The notes beneath the pieces were generated by a model that did not search any database, was not told where the DNA came from, and worked only from the letters and a program-made list of their open reading frames with translations. Shown here one piece after another: positions 34,130 through 45,590 of a stretch of 64,000 bases of DNA. The first letter of the stretch is position 1, and every line of letters begins with the position of its first letter. The DNA is from Welwitschia mirabilis (lineage: Eukaryota > Gnetophyta > Gnetopsida > Welwitschiales): assembly GCA_051453625.1 (NCBI GenBank), contig JBOZIK010000001.1, positions 67,812,626 through 67,876,625 on the forward strand, read 5' to 3'. A program made the position numbers and the translations under genes.

Positions 34130-35351
34130 TGTTATGATGCCAAATTATATGTATTTGATGGAGTATTTTAAGTACTTTTGTAAGACATTTAGATATGTTT
34201 ATATGAAATTCTCATGATTATGAAGATTTGATAGGGTGGTGATGAAAACATGTAATTCTTGATGTATTTAGAGATATTTCAGGTAGATTTTGATGCTTAG
34301 CATTTTGAGGATAAGATCAATGATCTGGGAGGTTGATTTCTCTTAGCTTAAGAGCTCAGGAATCCTGTCTTTTCTTATGTTACTACCATGATAGTCAGGA
34401 TGATAGTAATGCTAACATGAACTAGGGCTGCAAACTAATAAGTCATCTCTTATTGCTGGGCATTGTCTCCTGTTATCATCTAGGTGACATCAGGATAACA
34501 ACTATTTTATATGAACAAAATGACTTATTGTCATGCACCTTATTTGAGCTAGTAGTATTTCATTTTTGACATCTATGGTTTTTATTCTAGAATCTTTTAT
34601 GTAAAGCTATAAAAACCCCTCTCGACCTTATTCCCAAAATTATCTTTTGTATTAAAAAGTCCTGTGATGGAATATTGAAGGGTAAGATATCCATCCTATG
34701 ATGTAGAGAGAAGTATTCCTTGGTGTTGGGCTGTGTATCCTCTATTGAGGTGTTACTACTTTGAAAGTGGATGTTGATTCAAGATTAATAAAATATTGCT
34801 TTACTTCTATTATGTGTATCTCCCTTATGGTTTATGTTGATTAGGATTCTGTAATAGTTTCATAGTTGATCTAGATCATAAGGGAAACCTTTGTAAAGGT
34901 TGATATTATTAGTTTAGTACTTGAATTTCATTCCATATTCCATTTCCATAGCTTAATAGTTGCATTTATCTATGTTCTGTTTGATGTATCTTATAGCTTA
35001 TATTAGTTAGGATTTCCTAATTGATCTAAGTTACAAGGGCTGAACTTGATGACAGGAAGATTGATAGTTAAATAGATTCATTATTTAGAGTTATTCTATT
35101 TATGTTTCATCTATGAGAATTTGCATTAGCATTCATCTTGCATTGTGTTTTACGTTATTTTTATTTCATATACTCAATATAAAAACCTAAAAATACTTTA
35201 TTAAAATAAATTATCTAACTTCTAGCCTAGTGCCTTCAATGGATTATGGCATTCAGGTTAACTCTGATTTATACTAGTGTGTGTTTTATGCAAGCATTTT
35301 TGATTTACTAGATTTAATTAAGGACTTAAGGATGCATAAATCCACACTGCA
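34130..35351 (+). repeat. Element B 3' LTR
   Basis: A 1222-base LTR, starting TGTTATGATGCCAAATTA and ending CCACACTGCA. It is related to but distinct from A's LTR (they share AAATTATATGTATTTGATG, GAGAGAAGTATTCCTTGG and GTTTGATGTATC). Its last 400 bases match the truncated 5' LTR at 8110-8538. Motif copies are at 34378-34412 and 34472-34505. Confidence 0.8.
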
Positions 35352-36221
35352 ACAAATCACCACACACATCATTATATCACATAATTAATGTGAAAAGGAA
35401 AAGCTTCTTGTTATACATAATTCTAACCCTAATAGTTGTAAGTTAATGTAAGATGCACAAATTAAGGAAACCAAGGTCATACATTTGAAAAGTGGAAAAT
35501 AAATCAACAAATATATAGCAGAGAAATAATCATAAGAAGAAGAAGTAAAAAATTATGAGTCTAAAATTAGGGAAATAGTAGAGAAGAAACATGAAGTAAA
35601 CGAAATTGTTCCAACTAATAAAGAACCCCAATCCTTTATTCAATAACCTAGAAAAAATCACTTAGCTAAGAAATAAAAAAAAGCACTAAAATTTTTAAGG
35701 AATTAAAAATTAGTATTACTCTTTTAAAATCCATTAAATAAGTTTCTTTTTATAGTAAATTCTTGAAAGATCTATGTACTATTAAAAGAAGGATAAATGT
35801 GAAAAGTAAAGAATTCCTTGCTCAACAAACTAGTGATATCATTCAAAATCAAATTTCTCCAAAATATAAAGATCCAAGGTGTCTTATAATAGCCAATTCG
35901 ATTAGAAATATGAAGTTTTAATAAGTTGTTTTAGATATTAAACTTATTGTTAATTTTTTACCATACAGTGTCTATAAGGAGCTTAGTCTAAATGATCTAA
36001 AAAATACCAAACTTAAATTATAATTAGCTCATAATTATTTGAAAAACCCTTGGGTATAGTATAGGATGTAATTATTCAAGTAAAAAATTACTACTTTTCT
36101 TTAAAATTTATAGTTTTGGAGATGGAAAAGGCTAGAAATCATACCATTCCTATTGTTTTGGGAAGATCTTTCTTACTACTTATAATGCTTTTATCAATTA
36201 TAGAAATGGTCTTATAAATAT
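35352..36221 (+). pseudogene. Element D: Athila-type gag C-terminus and protease, left part
   Basis: Translation gives VIHLKSGK near 35480 (the conserved AIxLRSGK motif of Athila Gag), then FIVNS and a KIYVLLKEG segment whose other frame reads DLCTIKRRINVKSKEFLAQQ. After this come SPKYKDPRCLIIANSI and the protease with VNFLPYSVYKELSLNDL near 35950-36000. The end FINYRNGLINI, corresponding to the usual NAxINCRNGLM, runs exactly to 36221, where element C is inserted. The same frame continues at 63041. The part before 35352 was lost or displaced by element B. Frames have several stops, but codon-level similarity is clear. Confidence 0.75.
36217..36221. repeat. Target-site duplication AATAT, left copy (element C)
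   Basis: AATAT precedes the LTR start TGAATGAG and recurs at 63041-63045 directly after the other LTR. Confidence 0.8.
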
Positions 36222-39109
36222 TGAATGAGTAAACAACTAATTTTTAAAATAAGGAGATCATGCTTTAAGTCTTCATAAAAATAAATGTATACTTAACATG
36301 ATATTTCAACTCAAGGAAAAAAGTTCAGGTATAAAAAGTTTAAATTAAAGCATAAAGAAATCTCCTAAGTTGAATTGCCTATATAGTGGGAGTACACAAG
36401 TATTCAATGGAAAAAGAACTGAACATAAATTCATATGAAAATATTAATATTATCTTATGAAACTATCACTTTACATAATAAGGTAACTATTTCTGTCACA
36501 TAACATATAAGTGATTACAAGACACAACTGATAACTATCACAAAGTACTGCATGTGTAAAAGTATAATCTCATGAGACATAACAAAGGAAATAAAATAAA
36601 ATAAAAAGAATTAATATTTTATAAACATTTACTACAATTTAAAATATCATTTATAACTCATACAAATAATTAAGAGTTTTCACACACTCTAATTTACTAA
36701 AGTTATTTTTCTACAAAAAAAACATTTCCTTAAAAAGTTTACTACTTGAAGTTATTTAATATAGATGTAAAGTAGTTAGAAATTAAATTCCATTCTATAT
36801 AAAATTTACAACATTCTATAATTAAAATATAACACTTAACAAGCTAAGTTCTTTGAATTGGCATAGCAAACCATTTGACTTTGTTAAGATTTTCACTAAA
36901 TAGTAATACAATTGACCTAAAACATAATTCTTTATTTATCATGAAATGAGTTATAAAAGCATTAAAAAATCCAAATTAGGTTCTAAATATATATGTAATT
37001 AATAAAAATTAGTATGTGAACATTTATGAAATCAAAGGAACTCTTAGTTAATTTTAAGCTATTTTGACCAAAAAAAAGAAGAAAAGGAAGAAGAGAAAGA
37101 AAAGGGAAAGAGAAAATCTAGAAGAATGGACTCAAAAAATCTTAAAAAATTTAAAATAATCATAATATATTCTAAAACAAGTTTCTAGATTCAAACATTC
37201 AAGATCAGGTAGAATTAATTGAAACTAATAAAAATAGCTCATCTAGAAAAAACTGCAAAAATTATCGTCAATCATTCTTTGACTAAGAATATTAAGAAAA
37301 TTATAAAACTTAAAAAAATATGGATTTAATATTCTGAAAGTACTCAAAAATCACTATAGAATATAACATTTAATTTTTGGAAAATCATCAATATTGATTA
37401 ATATATTTACTTTGATTTAATAGTTTAGAAAGTTTATCAAGTAAAATTGCAACTTTCACTATAAATGGCTGAAAAGGGGGTTTTAGAGGCTATATTTGAT
37501 TTTGAATAATTGAAAATGAAAGTTTATAAATAATGAGAGAAAGATATTGATAATAATTCAGAACCATTAGAGTTGCAGAAAAAGAGTTATGACTAAAACA
37601 AGCACTAAAATTCACTATTCTACTCTGACTTTGAGAAGAGGAGAAATAAGAGAGAATAATTCATGAAAAGAGAAATAATTTTGATCTCATAAAAATATAA
37701 ATAGAATATTTACAAATCAATATACTACTATTATAAAGGAAAAAATATAAATTCATCGTCATTTGCCTTAGAAGAAAGGTGAAATTATAAGAAAATGTAT
37801 TAGAAAATGAGAAGAATGGAGAAATGAAGAAAGAATAGGAATAAAACACATGATTTATTTGATATAGAGTGATCAACCATGCAAAATTTCAGATTTTCCT
37901 AATAGGTATTAAACGTATAATAATCTAATTAGTAGTAAATGTGTGACATGCTATAGAAATTCTAACTAAATTGAAAGAAAAACATTATACAAATACATAA
38001 ATCAAGTAATTAAAATCATAATAAGATATTAAAAAAACTTATTAATTTTAAATGAATGCACAAATCTTTTGATTAGTATTCAATTCAAGTTATTATAATA
38101 TTTGATTCCTTCTTCTCCTATGGCACCACCAAATCATATGCAATTCACCATCCTTGCAATGCCCTCCAAATGGATGGAAATAAAAGAAAAGATGATGGAG
38201 AATGAGATGTAAAAGAGTTTATAAGGCTAAAAATGGATTTATCTAATAAAAAACAATGTGAATGAAGAATTTAAAAGGATTTCCAAATTAATATAGAGAG
38301 GAGATCAACTTGTAAATAAAGAAATGTAAGATAAATATAATAGAAAATCTCCTTCTAGTGCTTAAGAATATCTTGAATGGCATCAAAATGGTATAAAAAT
38401 GGTAGAGTAGTATTATGATATGAGTTTAAGCATTAATGGGATTATTATAGGTACATTCATGTCAGTTGTAGATTAGGGAGTTGCCAAAACCATTACATTT
38501 CCACATGTGATTCATACTTGGCATGTTAGAACTATTAAATGGCACTGTAGCACCAATTTACTCATGGTAATGATGCTGTAGTATCATAGATAATTTGAAA
38601 AATAATTATCTAAACTTTTAAAGATAAAATGACTCAATTTTTTTTTTATGATTTATATTACATGAAAACATCAAATTTAACTAAAAAATTACTAGAAATG
38701 TAGAAATTATAGCTTTCAAAATGCGATTTTCAAAAGTACTAATGTCATAAAAGGATCTAATATCATCTAATATAATGCATATAATGCTAGAATAAGTCAA
38801 AATAATTGCATTAGTAAGAGAATAATATATTATGATGGAAAAATAACTATAAATTATCTATAGAGCTTCTGCATTAAAGTAGTCTTCCACAATTTGCATT
38901 TTCACCCTTGATCTCAATCTTCTGATTACAAGTGTCACAAAGAACCTCAAACTAGATCATAATGCATCATTTTTAGCTCATTAAATGTCCAAGATCCCTA
39001 TCATCTAAAATCTATAAAAATACCTCTAAATGCACTATCAAAGTTTTAAAAGTAATGTAAAATAATGACTGTTAATATCTTAGTCATCAAAAATCTAGGC
39101 TTCATTACA
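36222..39109 (-). repeat. Element C 3' LTR (left copy)
   Basis: Colinear with 60181-63040 over its length. Matching landmarks are AAGCATAAAGAAATCTCCTAAGT, ATAAATGGCTGAA, AGAGTTATGA and AATACCTCTAAATGCA. It ends CTTCATTACA on the + strand, so the LTR starts TGTAATGAAG on the - strand. No coding frame is present; the 71-codon open frame at 37661-37876 is not kept as an open frame in the other copy. Confidence 0.85.
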
Positions 39110-40082
39110 TCCCCTAACTAGTCTCATTATACATCTTGTGTAAGTGATGATGATAAAAGAAATAAAGCTTGATAACAATAAAGATGTTCTTGGATTAAGT
39201 GGATAGTTGTGAACCTAAACATTAATCCTATAAATAAAACAACATGAAAAGCAATAGTACTGGTAACTATGAAAGCATAATAATACATATGTCACAAGAG
39301 ATAGTAAGTAAAATACAAAGACATAAAAAATTTAATGTTTTATTCATTAATCTATAAAGTAGGTTAAAAGTTTTATTTAAAACAAAAGAAAAACATATGC
39401 ACCAGCTAGATGAAATGAAATGCACTTATAATAAAATAGCATTACAAATGATAGTGAATTATACAAACTTCACACATGGAAAATATACACTATCATAAAA
39501 AATGATCGATTATTAAATACAAGATATTAATAAATATGAAGGTTAAAACTTGGGAAATAATTGGTTATACCCTTAACTTAAATGAACACTAGGATTTTGA
39601 AGTGAAAAAAAGATAGCTTGGTTATAATTTATTATATAAAAATAAAACTTATAAATAAAAATAAAATATTTTTTTATAAATTAATAATTTTTGAAAAATA
39701 AATAGAATTAGGTCCTCCTTAAAGCTCATACCTCTTAAATGTAACTATGTGAGAACCATACCTCCATTTCATTATCCAAAAAGGTACCAATATTTTTAAG
39801 TTTTAAGGAAAATAAAAACACATTAAAAAGAATTTATCATCTTTTATTTTTTTAGACTTTATCACATTTACATCTGAACAATTAATTTAAATAAAGGTGA
39901 TATAAAATATGTGATGGAGATGATTAATAAATAAGAAAACATTTACTAGTATAAATCCAAATTTAACTTATGAATGTATAGTATTAGAAAGAAAACAAGA
40001 TGCATAGAAAAGCAGTTTAATTTAAAATATGTTCATCTAGAAAGTTGTTGGAGTAATGAAGTGCTTAAGGAATCATTAGTAC
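39110..40082 (-). other. Element C internal region, 3' part, with polypurine tract
   Basis: On the - strand GTTAGGGGA (39110-39118) abuts the LTR and is the polypurine tract. The remaining 950 bases are A+T-rich with no recognisable gene or repeat. Confidence 0.6.
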
Positions 40083-40373
40083 TATCACATCCTCACTATT
40101 GCAGATAAGAAAAAATTAAATTTTAATGTAAATTATCCATGCTTAAGAAAGTTTAAGATTAAAAGTCATAAAAGATGGTTTTTTATTAAATGTGAAATTA
40201 GTTATTTTAAAAACATTCTAAGGATTTAAATGATTATTAAAAGTCATTTCTTACTTTATTTTAAAATAAATTTATCTTTATTATTATTTTTCTCAAAAGA
40301 TAAAGCGTGAAGGAGGGGGTTTAGAGACAAGCTAAGTGGTTACTTGGAAACGGGACATGTCACCAACTTTTTG

Positions 40374-40381
40374 TATAAATA
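40374..40381 (+). promoter_or_regulatory. TATA box of element E 5' LTR
   Basis: TATAAATA is conserved at the matching place in the 3' LTR (49099-49106), followed by a T/C-rich stretch in both copies. Position about 290 bases into the LTR. Confidence 0.55.
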
Positions 40382-41453
40382 TCTTGAAACTTGAAGGCCT
40401 TATCTTTTTTCTCATTCTTCTTAAGTTTTTATTCAGCTTTTTGCCCTTATGACTTAAGAAAAGAACCTTCATATTTCAGGATCTACACTCTTTTCTACTT
40501 TATTGGGTATGGTTCTAGCTTCTTTAGCTTCTTTGGTAGTGATTGATACACCTTATAATGTTTAAACACTATGTTTTTGTAAAATTGCTACCTATTTTCT
40601 TTAATCCTTTCTTATCTTGATTGGTTGTTACTTCTAAAAAATTTCTATGTTTTTCAATCTTGAAATTTTAGTGTAATATTTCTTGGGTTCTAAAGTAAAG
40701 CTAAGCTTTTATGATTTACTTGTTAAATTAAAAAAATAAAATCTTGCTAGGGTAACTAGGTCATGTAAACTTTAGAGGGGATATCCTTTGATGGACTCTC
40801 ATAGCCATGAAAGCAAACTACTAGGGAGAATAGGAGAAAAAGTGCAAAAATGAATGAAATCCTTCCTAGTTAGAGCACACTTGTATTATTGAAACTATGA
40901 ATTTTTTTGAATATAAATAAAGATAATCAAATGATTACCTTCGTATCTTGTAAATATTTGATTTTTCTTCTCTTGTTTTGTTTGGATAACTTTAGTTATT
41001 TTTGAACATCCTCTTGCCCTTACCTAGGCCATCTTGAGAACTATTTTTTCATGATTCTTATCCATATCATTTTATCATAGGTTCAGAATCTACTTAGCAA
41101 TTTGGCTATCAAGTGGTAGTGGTGGAAATTTTTGAAATAAGTTACTATTATCTCCCTTAATTCTTAAGGTCCTATAATGTAGAGTGCTACAAGCTTAATG
41201 TAATATTTTTAGCTAAAAGAGAAATTATCACTTGGGCTAATTTTGTAACGCCCTATACTTGCGTAACTTAATTCATAAAAATGCAAACATGTGAATCATA
41301 TTGTATATTATTGTTGTAATATAATTTAATTAAAAAAATCTATTTTTATCCCTTGCTGGAAATGCACACTTGTGTGTTTTACTTTTTATTAAAATATTTC
41401 CTATTTATAGAAATAGTTGAAATAATTTTTATGTATTAATTAAATTATTTTAC

Positions 41454-41990
41454 TTCCCTTCTTTGAGTTCTTAACCCTTACATTCTACAATCGGGTTTCT
41501 TAATGATCCCTGTTGAATCCAAGCTCTTAAGGGTTCTCAAGGCCCCCATTGAGTTTCTTGATGATCCCCCTAAATTCCACTTTCCTCTTTTCTTATCTAA
41601 GGATTATTAACCCTTTCTTCATTAAGTTCCTTGATGACTCTCCTTGAATTCACTCCCTCCCCTTGGAGGGGCTTTTGATCCCCCTCTTATCGAGATTCTT
41701 AGTAACTCCTCTCAAATTCATTTATCTATTTTACCTCCTTCCAACCTCCTTTTCTTCTTCCCTTTTAGCTTTCATCCCTATAAAAAAATCTCATTTACCC
41801 CTTTTACAAAGAGATCTGAACTTCCTCATCAAGTTTGTTAATGATCCCCCTTTGAATTCACTTCCCCTTCTTGCTCCATCAATTTTATTGATAACCTCCT
41901 TGAATCTATTAAATGCCCCTCCAAGGTTGTTGACCTCCCTTTTGAGTTTTTCAATCTCTCCTTAAATCCATGCAAATCCACATCCCTTCC
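41454..41990 (+). repeat. Pyrimidine-rich minisatellite in LTR E (5' copy)
   Basis: Diverged units of roughly 70-90 bases, each like GAGTTTCTTGATGATCCCCC, TTGAATTCACTCCCTCCCC and AAGGGTTCTTGATCC. The 3' LTR has a longer version (about 50053-50880), so copy number changed since insertion. Confidence 0.65.
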
Positions 41991-42794
41991 CCCTCAAAAC
42001 CCTATTTCCTAAAATGATTCTTTTTATTATATGTTTTTAACATCCTTACACCTTTCTTATGATACTTCTTTTAACTAGGGGTAAACAGTATTAAGATTAT
42101 GCTGTTGAATTTTTTGTTATGGGTATAATAATGGATTAGCCCATCCTAACCCTATCTAGCTCTTCTGAATTAGCATTTCAAAAGTTATTAAGATTCTAAA
42201 ATGTCCATTAGAAGAATGAAAAGGGATTAGGAATGGTGCTTTTAATATTTCTTATTACAGATGCAATGCAGTTTATTATTCTTGTAAAGTTCTTCTTATT
42301 GGATTTAGATTTTGGGTTTGTATATTTTCTTTTATTTTAGCCTTACTTATAGGGATTTGATTATGGGTTATAAAAATTAGTTTTTTATTTCTGATTTTCT
42401 CTTTATATTGTCATAAATAGATTTTGTTTTGGTTAGTAAGCTTTTAAATTAATTAAAAATGGCAACATACGTGATGTAATGTTTAGCTTATTTTCTGCAA
42501 TAAATATTATCCTTAAAAATGATAGATTTAGTTTATTTTATCTCTTTCCATTATTTAATGTCTAGTATAATCTATTTAAATAATACTATTTAGTTTTAAT
42601 TATAATCTAACTCTCATTTAGATCTCTTCTAAATGATAAATACATATTATTATTTTTGGGTGTTTTTATTTTTAAATTAAGTTAAATATTTATTTCTAAA
42701 ATTTATTTTCATATTGTGAAAATGCTCTTGTATAATTCTAAATAGATGGATTTTTAGTATAAATGACCTTACATAAATCCTAATGAGCTCTTTT

Positions 42795-43790
42795 AATGCT
42801 GATCCCCAAAGTTCTTGGACTTTGGAAACCTAATATAGAAGGGTAACTTTGGGATTCATATAAAAATTTTTTAAGAAAAGGTTTTAATCAGTGAAAATAA
42901 AGAACTATTTAGTGCTCCTCTCTAAAGTTCTTAGATTTAAAAAAGCTAATATATAAGGGTAACCTTGAGGTTTAACAAAAGAAATTTTAAGAAAAAGTTT
43001 TAATAAGTGAAAATGTTCTCCCATAAAACCCCAAGAACTCTTTTAATGCTACTCTTAAAAGTTTCTAAACTTTAGAAAGCTAATATAAAAAGATAAACCT
43101 TAGGACTTAATAAAAGAACTTTTAAGGGAAAGTTTAATAAGTGAAAATGTTATCACATAAAACCTAAGGAACTCTTTTAGTATTGCTCTTCAAATTTCTT
43201 AAAGTTAAAAAGCTAATATAGAAGGGTAATCCTAGGGCTTAATAAAAGAAATTTCCAAAGCAAATTTAATATATGAAAATCTCCTTACATAAACCCTAAT
43301 AAACTATTTAATACTGCTTTCTAAAGTTCTTGAACTTTAGAAAGATGATATAGAAGTGTAACCTTAAGGCTTAATAGAAGAACTTTTAAGATATAGTCCT
43401 AATAAGTAAAAATGTTCTCACATCAATCCCAAGGAACTCATCTAGTGCTACTCTTCAAAGTTCTTAGACTTTGAAAAGCTAATATAGAAGGGTAAACCTT
43501 AGGACTTAATATGTAAAAATTTTCTCAATTAAATCCCAAGGAATTCATTAAAAAGTTTTAATATGTGAAAATGTTCTCAGTTAAACCCTAATGAGTTTTT
43601 TTTATTATTGCTCTCCAAAGTTTTTGGACTTTGAAAAGCTAATTATGAGATTAATCTTAGGGATTAATAAAATAACTTTTTAAGAAAACTTTTAATGAGT
43701 GAATTAGTAAAATTTTCCTCACATAAATCCCAATGAGCCCTTTTAGTATTACTCTTCAAAATTCTTAGACTTTGAAAAACTAATATAAAA
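42795..43790 (+). repeat. 133-base tandem repeat, about eight units, in LTR E
   Basis: AAAGTTCTTGGACTTTGGAA-type starts occur near 42806, 42921, 43055, 43191, 43322, 43455, 43615 and 43756. Each is followed by AGCTAATATAGAAGGGTAACC, TTAATAAAAGAACTTTTAAG and a GTGAAAATGTTCTCACATAA-like segment. Spacing is mostly 131-141. In the 3' LTR the array is split by element F. Confidence 0.85.
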
Positions 43791-44181
43791 TGATCGAAAA
43801 AGGTAATTTTAATAAAATAATAAATACTTAAAATATAATACTAAAAAAATTTACTTTCTTAATTAAGTAACCTCACCTATTAAATTACTCTAGGTAGAAG
43901 ATTCATTTAGCCAAATTTTAATAGAAAAGAAGGTACTTTATCTTTAATTATTTTAAGGATATTTGTAAAATTTATATTTTTGCAGCATCTAATAATAGTT
44001 TAGCATTAAGGAAGATTTTAATCATCTAAAAACTTATAGTTAAGCTTTTTTTGAAAATATTAGGTAGTTTTGAAATGATGCTAAGATTTTCTTTAAGCCT
44101 TTCTAAATAAATATAGTCAAGACAATGTTTAGATTAATAAAATTCCTTAGATTATGTAAGGGTGTTGGGGTTGTAACATTT

Positions 44182-44194
44182 TGGTATCAAATCC
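44182..44194 (+). promoter_or_regulatory. Primer-binding site of element E (initiator-Met tRNA type)
   Basis: TGGTATCAAATCC begins three bases after the LTR end GTAACA. It resembles TGGTATCAGAGCC. Confidence 0.8.
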
Positions 44195-44253
44195 ATAGAT
44201 TAATAAACTTTGCTTATGAATAGAAAAATTTAAGGCCTTATAGGATCTAACTG

Positions 44254-45150
44254 ATGGCACCTAGAAGAGAAGCCTTTACTCCTACTAATCTTAGATCTCT
44301 AACTAATGTAGTCAATAGTGTAGTGGATGAATTATAAGAGAGAAACAATGACAGAAACAAAGTCAAAATATCTAAAAAGTTGATTATGCAATTTAATCTA
44401 ATAAATCCTATAGTTTTCAAGGGATTAGACAATGCAGCTAAGGCTAAAGCATGGTTTGTTTCCATACAAAGAAAATTAGAGCTATTTAACTTTACTTTAG
44501 AATAGAAGACTGCTTTGGAAACTTATCAATTAAAGAAAGATGAAGCTCTATTGTGTGAAGTAGAAAAAGGAAAAACTTAATTTCCAGATCAATTATCAAA
44601 GGAAGAGTTTTAGGATAGATTTGAAGGAAATTACATATCAGAATTCTACAAAAATGTAAAGGCATAAGAGTTATATATCCTCAAGTAAGGCTTCATGGTA
44701 GGGACCTAATATGAAAATAAATTCATGGAGCTATTAAGGTATGTCCCAAAGATAGCTGAAAGTTAAGCAGTAAAAATAAGAAAATTAGTAATAGGTTTGC
44801 ATCTTATGATTCAAAGCCAAGTCAAGTTTTACTAGCCTATAACTCCTATTGAAGATAAATAAAAGGTTAAACTTCATGAATAATTATGTATTAGGTGTAA
44901 AAAATCTAAGGAAAAAGAAGGATACTTTAAAAGTCTAGACTAATGCAACCAGTAAAAAGACCATCATTTAAGCATCTAGTACTAGCATCTTAGCATCCAC
45001 AAAAAATGATTAAACCTTTAAACCAGTTAAAACTAAAGTCTTTATTAAGAAATCCAACTAAAAAATTTAGAGGAATAGGTGTTATAACTATGAACGTCCT
45101 CATATGATAAAAAATTACCCTAAAAAAATCCATAATAATTAAGATTAACA
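44254..45150 (+). pseudogene. Element E gag
   Basis: Starts MAPRREAFTP at 44254 and reads into the Retrotrans_gag domain: NPIVFKGLDNAAKAKAWFVS at about 44405-44465, IQRKLELFNFT, YQLKKDEALLCEVEKGKT, EEFXDRFEGNYISEFYKNVKA (one stop inside) and YENKFMELLRYVP, ending near 44750. A decayed CCHC zinc knuckle is at about 45085-45120: CYNYERPHMIKNY, in which two of the three Cys ligands have become Tyr (TGT to TAT) while the first Cys and the His remain. At least six in-frame stops are present. Confidence 0.8.
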
Positions 45151-45590
45151 AGTAATTAATAGTAGAACTTCTAGATGGTGGTAAAATTAAAACTCTTAGT
45201 GAAACTCCCATGTGCAATTTGGACATTAGTGATCATAACTTTTAAGTGTAGCTTCTAGTTTTGGAGTTGGGCCACCTTGATATCATTCTAAATATGAATT
45301 AACTATAGGAGAATAAGAATAAAATAGACTAATACTCTAGAAAAGTTATACTTTAGGTCCTAGAAAGGAGATGATTCAGTTACCAATTAAGCTTAGTCTT
45401 TTTATGCTAAATCTAATAAAGGTAAGTAACTAAGAAGGTAAGTAAGAAGAAAAAAGGTATTTGGCATGGTGAAATACATATTTTCCTTACAAACTTAGCT
45501 AAAAATGTTAGAAATTCTAAAGTTATAGGAGTATATAAATGTATTTCTAGATGAATCACTACAATGACCTCCTAGTAGGGGAGATGATTT
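45151..45590 (+). pseudogene. Element E aspartic protease and linker
   Basis: LDIILNMN then ENKNKID and YSRKVIL at about 45265-45350 match the C-terminal protease segment DVILGMxWLxxNxAxIDC of chromoviruses. The Asp-Ser/Thr-Gly active site is not recognisable, being lost to frame changes. Confidence 0.55.

Larger units (their letters stand above)
8110..35351 (+). mobile_element. Element B: Athila-type LTR retrotransposon, split by two insertions
   Basis: B consists of a truncated 5' LTR (8110-8538), a tRNA-Asp-like primer site, internal DNA in three pieces (8539-8997, 20171-24484, 33550-34129) and a complete 3' LTR (34130-35351). The pieces join in order when compared with the related uninterrupted internal region of element A (25750-32285). 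The copia element K fills 8998-20165 and element A fills 24485-33549. The internal region encodes broken acidic proteins but no recognisable polymerase, so B looks non-autonomous. No target duplication can be read because the 5' LTR is truncated. Confidence 0.7.
40083..44178 (+). repeat. Element E 5' LTR
   Basis: A 4096-base LTR starting TATCACATCCTCAC (TG expected) and ending GGGTTGTAACA. It matches 48807-51692 and 59010-60044 in order. It contains a TATA box, a pyrimidine-rich minisatellite (41454-41990) and a 133-base tandem repeat (42795-43790). Open frames at 41644-41965 are products of the pyrimidine-rich repeats. Confidence 0.85.

Noticed and set aside
41644-41965. Two overlapping Pro/Leu/Ser-rich open frames
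   Set aside because: They are translations of a pyrimidine-rich minisatellite in LTR E and are not kept in the other LTR.
44182-44194. A tRNA gene (GGTATCAAATCC resembles tRNA sequence)
   Set aside because: Only the 3'-complementary primer-site segment is present, directly after an LTR; no cloverleaf can be formed around it.
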